Shown in pieces: positions 8,950-17,228 of a stretch of 64,000 bases of DNA. The stretch's first letter is position 1; each line of letters opens with the position of its first letter. A program made the position numbers and the translations under genes. Origin of the DNA: Halomonas fontilapidosi (GTDB lineage: Bacteria; Pseudomonadota; Gammaproteobacteria; Pseudomonadales; Halomonadaceae); contig NZ_JACHXQ010000004.1 in NCBI RefSeq assembly GCF_014192285.1, positions 186,001 to 250,000 on the forward strand, written 5' to 3'. Below the pieces are notes generated by a model, which was given only the letters and a program-made list of their open reading frames with translations, had not been told where the DNA came from and did no database searches.

Positions 8950-9318
8950 TCAGGGCACCAGCGTCTGGGCGGCCTCGAGGTAGGCCTCACCGTGGGTGCG
9001 CACGCGCTCGCGTTCGACGCTCTCAGAGCCCAGGTGCACTTCTTCCAGGTCCACGGCCATGGTGTCGAACTGCGCATCGAACATCGCCAGCGCATTCTCC
9101 AGAGTGTAGGAGAGCCGGTGGACCGTGCCGAGATCGGCGTTGCTCAGCTCGTCCTGGGCGAGCAACTCGGCCAGCAGGCGGTTGGTTTCGGAAAACTGGG
9201 TCACGGCCTCGGCGAGGCTATCGGCGGCTTCGCCCTCGAAGTGGTCGGGGCGCTCTTCGGCCTGGGCGGTGGTGGCCAGCAGGCCGCTGCAGAGGGCGGC
9301 AAGCATCAGCTTCTTCAT
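8950..9318 (-). CDS. Small secreted protein, DUF6746-like
   Basis: 122 aa. The signal peptide (MKKLMLAALCSGLLATTAQA) is followed by an acidic all-helical domain with ETNRLLAELLAQDELSNAD, and a second helical segment holding HRLSYTLENALAMF. This is the arrangement I associate with the DUF6746 family of small periplasmic proteins seen in Halomonas and Marinobacter; the function is unknown. The ATG at 9318 with AAGGATG upstream is chosen over an in-frame upstream start because the signal peptide begins here. No cysteines remain in the mature part, so heme or disulfide roles are unlikely. Helical cytochrome b562-like folds are an alternative structural idea. Confidence 0.65.
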   Translation of the reverse strand: MKKLMLAALCSGLLATTAQAEERPDHFEGEAADSLAEAVTQFSETNRLLAELLAQDELSNADLGTVHRLSYTLENALAMFDAQFDTMAVDLEEVHLGSESVERERVRTHGEAYLEAAQTLVP

Positions 9319-9709
9319 GGTGGCATCCTTCATAGGAATGAGAATTGATCGCATGAAAGACGCTATCACCCTCCACCATTAGTGACAAGAATTACCATCT
9401 GCATCTTTGTTGCATTTGACCTGCGTCAGGGGTGGCCTGCGATCACTCGGGACTGAACTGCACGGCGAGGCTTTCGTCGCTCTCGCAGGGCTTGCCATGG
9501 CGCAGGGGCTGCGCGCTGTCCGGCGAGCGATTCACCATCAGCGGGGTGGCACCGTTGCAGCGCCTCTCAAGGCGCGGTCGCGCTTGCCGGTATCGTGCAT
9601 GTCCCCGTGTGGAGCTTATGCTGTTGCGACGAACAGCCGGCGCGGACCCTGCTACCTCGGCATGTCCGGTTTCGGCTGCCGAAAACGATGCGTGACAGGA
9701 GGCAGTGCC
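9319..9709. other. Intergenic region with a duplicated gene fragment
   Basis: About 390 bases between the divergent DUF6746-like and DUF2237 genes. The left part (9319-9420) is AT-rich and includes AATGAGAATTGATCG, which loosely resembles a Fur-type box and would sit at the promoter of the small secreted gene. The middle (9446-9507) is a copy of the 3' end of the C45 hydrolase gene (see separate entry). The right part should hold the DUF2237 promoter. Confidence 0.5.
9443..9535 (-). pseudogene. Fragment duplicated from the 3' end of the C45 hydrolase gene
   Basis: Bases 9446-9507 match 10123-10184 at 56 of 62 positions by my hand count. On the minus strand both encode the tail LRHGKPCESDESL(A/T)VQF(S/G)PE. 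Of the six differences, two change the amino acid. The fragment copy then meets its own stop (TGA at 9443-9445), whereas the full gene continues PERHDD. Upstream of the match the frame stays open through an ATG near 9535 but similarity to the hydrolase fades, so only a short 3' scrap survives. It is best read as the remnant of a tandem C45 paralogue, or as a partial duplication that brackets the DUF2237 gene. Confidence 0.65.
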
Positions 9710-10090
9710 ATGCAAGCGAAAACCGAATCCCTCAATGTGCTGGGCCAGCCACTCGTCCCCTGCGGCCAGGATCCCGTGACGGGCTTCTACCGTGATGGCT
9801 GCTGTCGGGTGGGGCCTGAAGACCTGGGCATCCACGCGGTCTGTGCCGAGATGACGGCCGAGTTCCTGGCCTTCACGCGCGGCCAGGGGAACGATCTCTC
9901 GACGCCTCGCCCCGAGTTCGGCTTTCCGGGACTCAAGCCGGGAGACCGCTGGTGTCTCTGTGCCGGGCGCTGGCAGGACGCCTTCGATGCCGGGAAGGCG
10001 CCTCGCGTCGTGCTGCAGGGTACCCATCAGGCGGCTCTCGAGCAGTGTCGCCTGGGGGATCTCAAGCGCTGTGCCGTCGACCTGAACTGA
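9710..10090 (+). CDS. DUF2237 family protein
   Basis: 126 aa, full length for the family. The signature is LNVLG(Q)PL.PC..DP.TGFYRDGCC near the start, a central THAVCAEMT-like stretch (here IHAVCAEMTAEFLAF), and a C-terminal GDRWCLCAGRWQDA ... APRVVLQGTH. Several conserved cysteines suggest metal or redox chemistry, but no function is established. The ATG at 9710 has AGGAGG nine bases upstream. It converges on the C45 hydrolase gene, with only 11 bases between the stops, and is bracketed by a copy of that gene's 3' end. Confidence 0.9.
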   Translation: MQAKTESLNVLGQPLVPCGQDPVTGFYRDGCCRVGPEDLGIHAVCAEMTAEFLAFTRGQGNDLSTPRPEFGFPGLKPGDRWCLCAGRWQDAFDAGKAPRVVLQGTHQAALEQCRLGDLKRCAVDLN

Positions 10091-10101
10091 ACTGCCGGAG
10101 C

Positions 10102-11175
10102 TCAGTCGTCGTGGCGCTCCGGCTCAGGACCGAACTGTACGGTGAGGCTCTCGTCGCTCTCGCAAGGCTTGCCATGGCGCAGGGTCAGGCGGCGCTGGGT
10201 GAGGTTCATGACCACCCCGAACAGCGTCTCCATGCGCTCTTCGGGGGGCTGGGCAGGATTGAGGTGGCGGCAGATGGAGAGCGGCTCACCGTGGTGGTCG
10301 CTGAGAATTTCGAACAGCTTTGCTTCGCCGATTGTCTCCTCGGCGGGCAGCCGTTCGCGCAGCAGGCTATCCAGCCGCGCCAGGCGCGGGCGGGAGTCCT
10401 GGCGCGGGAAGTCCTCTACCTGGCCGGTGGCGGTACGCGCATAGAAATGGTTGGTGTGGGTGACCTTGCCGTCCTCCGGCGTCAGTCGGCCCGGCTCGCC
10501 GGGGTGAACCTCCAGACCGGCGGCGGTGCCCTCGGCGCTGGCGATCAGGAAATGGGCGGGCGAGCAGACGCGATCTCGGCTGGCCACGGCCACGGCGGCG
10601 TCCAGGTCGGCGCTCTCGAGGATCTTGCGCAACGCGACGTGAATGGGCAGGCCCTCGCCGCAGGTACGCGAGCGAATGGCGTTGAGGCAGACCCCGATGC
10701 CGTGCTCGTTCATGCCGATCTTGGCCACCATGCCGGCCTCGCCGATGCTGATCAGAGCGGGGGCGTCGAGGCCGTTGATCTCGAGGGCCACCACGTTGTG
10801 CAGCTGGTCGGTTCGCCAGTCCCAGTTCTGGGCCAGCCATTGGGTGCCGTGGCGGTTCAGGGCGAACGCAGAGCAGCCGCCGCTGGCCTGGGTCAGCGAG
10901 ATTTCGCTGCGACAGTTGAGGGTGAGGATGTCCTCGAAGTCGAGTCCGGCACCGCGGGCGATGCCGTCCATCTCCTCGAGGATCGCCGGGAAGCCGCGCT
11001 CGATCATCGGCAGGAAGCGCTCGGCCGTTCGACGCGCCCCGGCCCAGTCGAGTGCCACGAAGTCCTGAAAAAGCCGGTCGTAGACCTCGAGACTGTGGCT
11101 GATCAGCTCGGCATGGGCCCGTCCGTGGGCCTCGCCGATCTCGCGGCGGCTGCCTGAGAGAGGAGTGATATGCAT
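10102..11175 (-). CDS. C45-family Ntn hydrolase (acyl-CoA:6-APA acyltransferase-like peptidase)
   Basis: 357 aa. It has the layout of isopenicillin N acyltransferase-like proteins: an N-terminal pro-region with EIGEAHGRAHAELI, then the self-cleavage junction GG-CSAFAL, where Cys101 would become the N-terminal nucleophile, followed by the WLAQNWDW strand and the GIGVCLNAI strand of the Ntn fold. Such enzymes hydrolyse or transfer amide bonds; the substrate here is unknown. There is no signal peptide, so it acts in the cytoplasm. No beta-lactam or non-ribosomal peptide genes are near. The gene is followed by a dicarboxylate symporter on the same side upstream, which gives no clear hint. A copy of its last 20 codons lies at 9446-9507. 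Confidence 0.85.
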   Translation of the reverse strand: MHITPLSGSRREIGEAHGRAHAELISHSLEVYDRLFQDFVALDWAGARRTAERFLPMIERGFPAILEEMDGIARGAGLDFEDILTLNCRSEISLTQASGGCSAFALNRHGTQWLAQNWDWRTDQLHNVVALEINGLDAPALISIGEAGMVAKIGMNEHGIGVCLNAIRSRTCGEGLPIHVALRKILESADLDAAVAVASRDRVCSPAHFLIASAEGTAAGLEVHPGEPGRLTPEDGKVTHTNHFYARTATGQVEDFPRQDSRPRLARLDSLLRERLPAEETIGEAKLFEILSDHHGEPLSICRHLNPAQPPEERMETLFGVVMNLTQRRLTLRHGKPCESDESLTVQFGPEPERHDD

Positions 11176-11267
11176 GGTGACCTCATGACGCGGGGGCTGG
11201 TCAGGGTCACTTTAGCAGGCTGTGGGGCGCGGCAGCACCGGATCCTTGCCGGCACTGCCGACGGGCG

Positions 11268-12518
11268 TCAGCTCTTGCCAGGCGCGTTGTAGATCGTCTC
11301 GTCCAGTTCGCCTTCACTCTTGCCGACCAGGGTGGTGACCATCAGATCGCCGGCCACGTTAACGCTGGTACGTGCCATGTCGAGGATGCGGTCAATGCCG
11401 GCGATCACTGCGATGGCTTCCAGGGGCAGGCCGATCTGGGCCATGACAATGGAGAGCATGACCAGCCCGGCGCCGGGTACGCCGGCGGTGCCGATGGAGG
11501 CCAGCGTGCCGGTGACGATGATCATGCCGTAGTCCATCAGGCTGAGGTCGACGCCGAGCAGCTGGGCGATGAAGACTGCGACCACGCCCTGATAGATAGC
11601 GGTGCCGTCCATGTTGATGGTCGCACCCACGGGCAGCACGAAGCCGGCGACACCCTCGGAGACGCCAAGGTTCTTCTGGGCGCAGCGGATGGAGACCGGC
11701 AGGGTGCCCGAGGAGGAGGCCGAAGAGTAGGCCACCACCAGCGCGTCGAGGATGCCCTGCAGGTAGCGCAGCGGGTTGAGCTTGCCGATCAGCGCCAGCA
11801 GGCCCGTGTAGACCACCAGCACATGCAGGATGCTGGCGAGATAGGCCACGCCGATCACCTTGGCCAGCGGCAGCAGCACCTCGAGCCCGTAGCTGCCGGC
11901 GACGTGGGCGATCAGGCCGAATACGCCGAACGGTGCGAACGCCATGACGATGCTGGTGAGCTTGTACATGGCCTCGGCGAAGCTCTCGAAGATCCGCACG
12001 ACCGGCTCGCCCTTCTCGCCGATCAGGGTCAGCGAGATGCCCAGGCCGATGGCGAAGACAATGATCTGCAGGATGTTACCGCTGGCCAGGGCATCGATCG
12101 GGTTCTGGGGCACCAGGCCGACCAGGATCTCCACCAGGCTGGGAGCCTCTTTGGCTTCCATACCGGACTCGAAGCTCATGTCCAGGCCGACGCCGGGCTG
12201 GAAGATCCAGGAGGCGAGCAGGCCGATGGAAATCGCGAAGGCGGTGGTGATGAGGTAGAGGACGATGGTCCGCGCGCCGATGCGGCCCATCTTCTGTGGG
12301 TCGCGCATGGCGGTAATGCCGACCACCAGGGTCGAGAAGACCAGCGGCACGATCAGCATCTTGATGGCGCTGATGAAGATATCGCCGATGGGTTTGAAGA
12401 CGCTGGCGTCCTCGCCCATCAGCGCGCCTGCCAGGATACCCAAGGCAAGGCCGGCCAGGATCTTCTGCCAGAGCGGGATGCGCCCCCATAGTGTCGTTGT
12501 TGATGATTTATCGCTCAC
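11268..12518 (-). CDS. Dicarboxylate/amino acid:cation symporter (DAACS family)
   Basis: 416 aa inner-membrane transporter of the GltP/DctA/GltT type, moving glutamate, aspartate or C4-dicarboxylates with Na+ or H+. Visible family features: the first hairpin WQKILAGLALGILAGAL, the serine-rich motif AYSSASSSGTLPVSI (HP1), the NMDGTA motif in TM7 (sodium and substrate binding), and GVPGAG in HP2, then the TM8 motif DRILDMARTSVNVAGD. The Arg and Asp of TM8 are the residues that usually contact acidic substrates. The start at 12518 is followed by a normal cytoplasmic leader. Which substrate is used cannot be told by eye. Confidence 0.92.
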   Translation of the reverse strand: MSDKSSTTTLWGRIPLWQKILAGLALGILAGALMGEDASVFKPIGDIFISAIKMLIVPLVFSTLVVGITAMRDPQKMGRIGARTIVLYLITTAFAISIGLLASWIFQPGVGLDMSFESGMEAKEAPSLVEILVGLVPQNPIDALASGNILQIIVFAIGLGISLTLIGEKGEPVVRIFESFAEAMYKLTSIVMAFAPFGVFGLIAHVAGSYGLEVLLPLAKVIGVAYLASILHVLVVYTGLLALIGKLNPLRYLQGILDALVVAYSSASSSGTLPVSIRCAQKNLGVSEGVAGFVLPVGATINMDGTAIYQGVVAVFIAQLLGVDLSLMDYGMIIVTGTLASIGTAGVPGAGLVMLSIVMAQIGLPLEAIAVIAGIDRILDMARTSVNVAGDLMVTTLVGKSEGELDETIYNAPGKS

Positions 12519-12607
12519 GGTGGAACTCCTTCCTGCATATCGGTAATAGCATGGTGGATATCAATGAAGGCGCGAGATTCTACAGAAGAAAAGCGAGGAA
12601 GGCTTTC

Positions 12608-12640
12608 ATAAAAACGCCGCCATCCTGATGGATGGCGGCG
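12608..12640 (-). terminator. Rho-independent terminator of the dienelactone hydrolase gene
   Basis: CGCCGCCATCC (12615-12625) pairs perfectly with GGATGGCGGCG (12630-12640) around a 4-base loop. On the minus strand it is followed by five T residues (12610-12614 read as A on the plus strand). It lies 26 bases after the minus-strand stop at 12667. Confidence 0.9.
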
Positions 12641-12666
12641 CGTGAGTCGGTGACGTGCGCCGGGCG

Positions 12667-13431
12667 TTACAGCACCTCGTCGAGCAGCTCCTGGAAGGCG
12701 GCCCAGGACTTCTCGTCGGCCCGTTGCTGGTAGCGGTCACTGCCGAAGACGGTGAAGGCGTGGGGCGCGCCGGAGTAGATCTCGATCTCGTAGGTAACGC
12801 CGGCGGCCTCGAGCTCCTTGCCGAGGGTGGCAACGTCATCCAGGGTGATCGACTGGTCCGCGCCGCCGTGGGCGACCAGGATCGGGGCGGTATCGGCGTC
12901 GTAGGATTGTCCCTCGGGCGTCGACAGGCCGCCGTGGAAGGTGGCGTAGCCGGCCACGTCCTCCGCCTCGCCGGAGCGGGCGAGCTCCAGCACCACGGCG
13001 CCACCGAAGCAGTAGCCCATGAGCACGGTGGGCTGTGCGGCGCCCTGCTCGCGGGCCTCGGCCAGGCCGGCCAGGGTCAGGCGGCGCATGCGTTCACGGT
13101 CCTCATAGAGGCGTGCGGTCTCGGCTTTCTTGGCGTCCGTCTCGACCGGCCGGTTGCCCTGGCCGTAGAGGTCGACGGCAAAGGCGTCATAGCCCTGCGC
13201 GGCGAGCATGTCGGCGCGCTGACGCTCGTAGTCGTCGAGGCCGTCCCAGTCGTGGATGACCAGCACGGACCCGCGAGCTTCACCCTCGGCGGTGGCGAGA
13301 TACCCCGCGAAGGCCTCGTCGCCCACCTCATAGGTGAGGTCCTGGCCGGCGGGCTCGAAGGCCAAGGCGCTACCGGCGGCGAGGCCCAGAGTCGCGGCCA
13401 GGGTCAGGGTGGCATGCAGCGGATGGATCAT
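12667..13431 (-). CDS. Secreted dienelactone hydrolase-family protein
   Basis: 254 aa alpha/beta hydrolase. A signal peptide (ending ..GSALAFEP) precedes the DLH domain. Visible motifs: VLVIHDWDGLDDYERQRADML near the oxyanion region, nucleophile elbow GYCFGG with Cys141, the acid in HGGADQSI and the base His in SGAPHAF. Cys as nucleophile is normal for DLH. Classical DLH opens dienelactones in chlorocatechol breakdown, but exported relatives are general esterases, so the substrate is unassigned. The ATG at 13431 with GGAG upstream starts the signal peptide; the longer open frame to 13650 overlaps the divergent transporter gene's promoter and is not used. Confidence 0.88.
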   Translation of the reverse strand: MIHPLHATLTLAATLGLAAGSALAFEPAGQDLTYEVGDEAFAGYLATAEGEARGSVLVIHDWDGLDDYERQRADMLAAQGYDAFAVDLYGQGNRPVETDAKKAETARLYEDRERMRRLTLAGLAEAREQGAAQPTVLMGYCFGGAVVLELARSGEAEDVAGYATFHGGLSTPEGQSYDADTAPILVAHGGADQSITLDDVATLGKELEAAGVTYEIEIYSGAPHAFTVFGSDRYQQRADEKSWAAFQELLDEVL

Positions 13432-13573
13432 GGTGTGTCTCCAGGGTTGGTGGACGCCAGTCAGTATAGGCCTCGTCTCACTGAGCGTTGGCGAAGCGGG
13501 CTTGTGTTCTGCGGCGAAGGGTTCCAGATTGTCAGGGTGTGTTACCCGAGCAACCTGAGCGAGACGAACAATC

Positions 13574-14788
13574 ATGAAAAAACGCGTACTGGCGATGGCA
13601 ATCGCCGCGTCCACGGTGGCCCTTTCGGGCGTGGCCCAGGCCGAGGTCAAGATCGGTTTCCTGGGTGGCTTTACCGGCGGGATCGAGAGTCTGACGCCAC
13701 CGATCTTCGATGGTGCTCAACTGGCGGTGAACCAGATCAACGAGCACGGCGGCCTGCTGGGCGGGCAGATGATCGAGATGCCCACCGGTGACACGACCTG
13801 CTCCGATGCCTCGGCGGCCTCCAACGCGGCCGACCGCATGGTCAACACCGAGCAGGTCACGGCCATTGTCGGCGCCCTGTGTACCGGCGCTACCATCGCG
13901 GCAGCCAACAACGCTGCCATTCCCGGTGGGGTGGTGATGGTCTCGCCGGCCTCCACGGCGCCGGCGGTCAGCGAGCTGGATGACAACGACCTGGTGTTCC
14001 GCACCGTGCCCTCTGACGCCTTCCAGGGTGAGATGCTGGCCAAGCTGCTGATCGAGAAGGGCATCGACGAGGTGGCGGTCACCTACGTCAACAACGACTA
14101 CGGTCAGGGCCTGTCGGACGCCTTCGCCGAGACCTTCGAGGCCGAGGGTGGCACGATTGCCGCGAACCTGGCTCACGAGGATAACCGTGCCGACTACCGT
14201 TCCGAGCTCGGCACCCTCTCCTCCACCGGCGTGCCGACCCTCGTCGTGCTGGCCTATGCCGACACCTCCGGTCAGACGGTACTGCGCCAGGCCTATGAGA
14301 GCGGCATGTTCACCCAGTACGTGGGAGCCGACGGCATGGTCGGCAACAGCCTGGTGGATGCCGTGGGCGCCGATGTGCTTGAGGGCATGATCGCCACTCG
14401 GCCGGGCAGCCCCGACTTGCCCGGCACCGAGATGTTCCAGGAGCAGGCTCGCGAGGCTGGCGTCGACCCGGAGGCGGTCTTCGCCGCTCAGGCCTACGAC
14501 GCCGCCTTCCTGCTGGCGCTGGCCATCGAGCAGAACGGCAACGCCGAGCGTGAAGGCCTCTCCGAGGCGCTGCGCAGCGTCGCCACGGCCCCCGGTGAGG
14601 TGATCCTGCCCGGTGAGTGGGAGAAGGCGGTGGAGCTGATCGCTGCCGGTACCGAGATCGACTATCAGGGCGCCTCCGGCACCCACGAGTTCAACGAGAA
14701 TGGCGACGTGCCGGGCATCGTGGTCGAGATGACCGTCGAGGACGGCGAGTTCGTTCAGGTCGGCGAGCTCGAGGCCGACGAGAGCTAA
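13574..14788 (+). CDS. Branched-chain amino acid ABC transporter, periplasmic substrate-binding protein
   Basis: 404 aa type I periplasmic binding protein of the LivJ/LivK/AmiC group. The signal peptide MKKRVLAMAIAASTVALSG..AQA is followed by VKIGFLGGFTGG and a DGAQLAVNQINEHGGLLGG strand-helix typical of the family; two cysteines (about 76 and 98) may pair. It would deliver an amino acid or amide to the LivHMGF complex. It sits on the plus strand and converges on livM across a strong hairpin, so it is transcribed apart from the rest of the transporter. The start has an upstream GAGCGAGAC.. purine tract. Substrate (leucine, urea, amides) cannot be told. Confidence 0.9.
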   Translation: MKKRVLAMAIAASTVALSGVAQAEVKIGFLGGFTGGIESLTPPIFDGAQLAVNQINEHGGLLGGQMIEMPTGDTTCSDASAASNAADRMVNTEQVTAIVGALCTGATIAAANNAAIPGGVVMVSPASTAPAVSELDDNDLVFRTVPSDAFQGEMLAKLLIEKGIDEVAVTYVNNDYGQGLSDAFAETFEAEGGTIAANLAHEDNRADYRSELGTLSSTGVPTLVVLAYADTSGQTVLRQAYESGMFTQYVGADGMVGNSLVDAVGADVLEGMIATRPGSPDLPGTEMFQEQAREAGVDPEAVFAAQAYDAAFLLALAIEQNGNAEREGLSEALRSVATAPGEVILPGEWEKAVELIAAGTEIDYQGASGTHEFNENGDVPGIVVEMTVEDGEFVQVGELEADES

Positions 14789-14808
14789 GGCACCAGTGCC
14801 GAAATCAC

Positions 14809-14838
14809 GAGGCCCCGGCGGGCAACCGCCGGGGCCTC
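14809..14838. terminator. Bidirectional terminator hairpin between the binding protein and livM
   Basis: GAGGCCCCGGCGG (14809-14821) pairs perfectly with CCGCCGGGGCCTC (14826-14838) around GCAA. It is followed by GTTCGTT on the plus strand and TGATTT on the minus strand, in the middle of a convergent pair. Confidence 0.85.
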
Positions 14839-14892
14839 GTTCGTTACAGGGTCTCGTTCGTGTGACGCAGAGACCCCTGGCCGTGATGTTTC

Positions 14893-16194
14893 TCAGCCGT
14901 GGTGACGGACCTTCTCCGGCAGCAGCCCCTTGGGCGCATAGCGCAGCACCAGGGTGATCAGCAGGCCGATCACGAACACGCGTGCCTGCAGGGCTCGGCT
15001 GTCCATGTTGGTGGGTGCTTCCCAGCCGAAGGCGCCCTCGCCGAAGGTGACGACCAGTTCCATCAGGAACAGGGCCAGTGGCCCAGACATGATCCAGATG
15101 ATGTACACCGCCACCGCACCAAAGATGGTGCCGAGATTGTTGCCGGGCCCGCCGAGGATGACCATCACCAGCACCAGGAAGGTGTGGTTGAGCGGCAGGT
15201 ACCCCTGGGGGTCGAACATGCTGTTGAAGCTGGCCAGGGCCGCCCCGCCGATGCCCATCAGGATGCAGCCCAGCACGAAGATCTCCAGACGGCGCTTGTT
15301 GATGTCCTTGCCCATGGCGGCAGCGGAGATCTCGTTGTCGCGGATGGCGCGGATCATCCGCCCCCAGGGCGCGTGGTAGGCGCGGCTCAGCAGGAAGAAG
15401 ATGACCGCGATCATCACCGCGGTGACCGAGAAGTAGAGGGCACGAGCCAGGGTGAAGCCGACCTCGGCCGGCCCCGGTACCGGCCAGGGCAGCGGCGAGA
15501 CGGTGGCGGTGCCGCGGGTCAGCCAGTCGGAGTTCTTGAAGAAGGCCTTGATGATCTCGGCGATGCCCAGGGTGGCGATGGCCAGATAGTCGCTGCGCAG
15601 CCCCAGGCAGACGCGGCCAATGAAGTAGCCGACGCCTCCGGCCAGCGCCCCACCGACAATCCAGCCGACGCCGACCGGCAGGCCCAGGCCGCCGATGAAG
15701 CCGGCGCGGGACTCGATCTGATCGGTCACGCCGCGGAAGGCATTGACCACCACCAGGTAGAGCACCACCCCGAGGACGATGGCGATGACGGTGCGCAGCT
15801 TTTTCGGCACGCCGAGCCGGTCGAGCCGGGTGGCGCCGACCACCACCAGCACGGCGGCGACCATATAGAACAATGCCAGGCCCAGCTCACCGGGCAGCTC
15901 GCTCTCCCAGAAGTCTGGATTGACCGGAAAGCTGAAGAGCATGGCACAGAAGCCGCCCAGGGCCACGAAGCCCATCACCCCGGCGTTGAACTGGCCGGCA
16001 TAGCCCCACTGGATGGTCAGGCCCAGCGCCAGGATGGCGTAGCAGGCGGCCTCCACCAGCATGCGGGTGCTGTAGGCCGGCCCCATGGCGGCATAGACGC
16101 CCAGTACGGCGACCAGCACGGCAGCGAAGAGAATGACTTCGCGCAGCGGGAAGCGGCGCGGCGTGGCGACGGTATCGGCGCGTTTGGTATCCAT
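14893..16194 (-). CDS. livM: Branched-chain amino acid ABC transporter permease LivM-type
   Basis: 433 aa inner-membrane permease with about ten hydrophobic segments. The family motifs include YAILALGLTIQWGYAGQFNAGVMGF early and RAIRDNEISAAAMGKDINKRRLEIF, the cytoplasmic coupling loop that contacts the ATPases, followed by GGAALASF and VILGGPGNNLGTIFGA. It forms the channel with LivH. The ATG at 16194 overlaps the livH stop by one base (TGATG), so translation is coupled. It is somewhat longer than many LivM proteins because of extra loops between TM3 and TM6. Last gene of the NSS-livGFHM run. Confidence 0.93.
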   Translation of the reverse strand: MDTKRADTVATPRRFPLREVILFAAVLVAVLGVYAAMGPAYSTRMLVEAACYAILALGLTIQWGYAGQFNAGVMGFVALGGFCAMLFSFPVNPDFWESELPGELGLALFYMVAAVLVVVGATRLDRLGVPKKLRTVIAIVLGVVLYLVVVNAFRGVTDQIESRAGFIGGLGLPVGVGWIVGGALAGGVGYFIGRVCLGLRSDYLAIATLGIAEIIKAFFKNSDWLTRGTATVSPLPWPVPGPAEVGFTLARALYFSVTAVMIAVIFFLLSRAYHAPWGRMIRAIRDNEISAAAMGKDINKRRLEIFVLGCILMGIGGAALASFNSMFDPQGYLPLNHTFLVLVMVILGGPGNNLGTIFGAVAVYIIWIMSGPLALFLMELVVTFGEGAFGWEAPTNMDSRALQARVFVIGLLITLVLRYAPKGLLPEKVRHHG

Positions 16195-17198
16195 CAGATC
16201 ACCTTGCCCTTGAAGATGCCGGTGGGACGCCACACCAGAATGACGACCAGGATGAAGAAGGGCACCACGATCTTGTACTCGGTGCCGACGAAGGCCAGGT
16301 TGCCGGATTGGGTCAGCCACTCCGGCAGGCTGTCGCGGAAGGGCCGCAGCATCACACTCCAGTTGAACACCGCCAAGGTCTCGGCGAAGCCGACCACGAA
16401 GCCGCCGGCGACGGCGCCATAGGGGTGGCCCACGCCGCCGACAATGGCGGCGGCAAAGATCGGCAGCAGCAGGAAGAAGCTGAGGTCGGGCTTGAAGGTC
16501 ACGTCCAGCGACAGCAGGGTGCCGGCGATGGCGGCCAGCCCTCCGGCGATCACCCAGGTCACGGCGACGATGGTGTTGGTGTTGATGCCCGAGGCCTGGG
16601 CCAGGTCGGGGTTGTCGGACATGGCACGCATCGCCTTGCCCAGCCGTGAGCGGTTGAGGAAGAGATGCAGGCCGACCACCGCGAGCAGCGTGATCACGAA
16701 GAGATAGAGCTGCGGTTCGGTGATCACCACCGGCGCCCGCACGCCCTCGAAGGGCAGGGCGAGGCGGAAGATCTCCTTGCGATCATCGACGTAGAGGCTT
16801 TGACCGCTGGTGCCCGCAAACAGCCGGATCAGGCCCTGGAGCATCAGTGTCACCCCCAGCGAGCCGATGACCATCACGATCGGCTTGACGCCGTGGGCGC
16901 GCAGCGGCTTGTAGAACGCCTTGTCGATGCTCACCGCGAGCAGTGCGGTGAGCACCATGGCCAGCGGCAGCAGGACCAGCGCGGCGGGCACGCCGAAGGC
17001 GGCACCCGCCCCGGGGAAGGCCGTGGTCAGCAGCAGCACCATGAAGGCGCCGAAGGTCATCATGTCGCCATGGGCGAAGTGGGCGAAGCGCATGATGCTG
17101 AAGATCAGCGTCACGCCTACCGCGCCGATGGCATAGATCGAGCCGGACACGCTGCCGGCGATCACCACGTTGTTGATGAAGAAGACGAGTTCGTTCAC
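16194..17198 (-). CDS. livH: Branched-chain amino acid ABC transporter permease LivH-type
   Basis: 334 aa, about eight membrane segments. The LivH signature is seen in GSIYAIGAVGVTLIFSIMRFAHFAHGDMMTFGAF near the N-terminus and the coupling segment GKAMRAMSDNPDLAQASGIN, then AIVGGVGHPYGAVAGG. It starts with GTG at 17198 (GGAG 10 bases upstream). It pairs with LivM and the ATPases LivG and LivF; gap to livF is 30 bases. A hydrophilic insert around residues 130-150 (DDRKEIFRLALPFEG) is longer than in E. coli LivH. Confidence 0.93.
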   Translation of the reverse strand: MNELVFFINNVVIAGSVSGSIYAIGAVGVTLIFSIMRFAHFAHGDMMTFGAFMVLLLTTAFPGAGAAFGVPAALVLLPLAMVLTALLAVSIDKAFYKPLRAHGVKPIVMVIGSLGVTLMLQGLIRLFAGTSGQSLYVDDRKEIFRLALPFEGVRAPVVITEPQLYLFVITLLAVVGLHLFLNRSRLGKAMRAMSDNPDLAQASGINTNTIVAVTWVIAGGLAAIAGTLLSLDVTFKPDLSFFLLLPIFAAAIVGGVGHPYGAVAGGFVVGFAETLAVFNWSVMLRPFRDSLPEWLTQSGNLAFVGTEYKIVVPFFILVVILVWRPTGIFKGKVI

Positions 17199-17228
17199 GT
17201 AATGATTCTCCAGTACTGGCTCCGGGGA

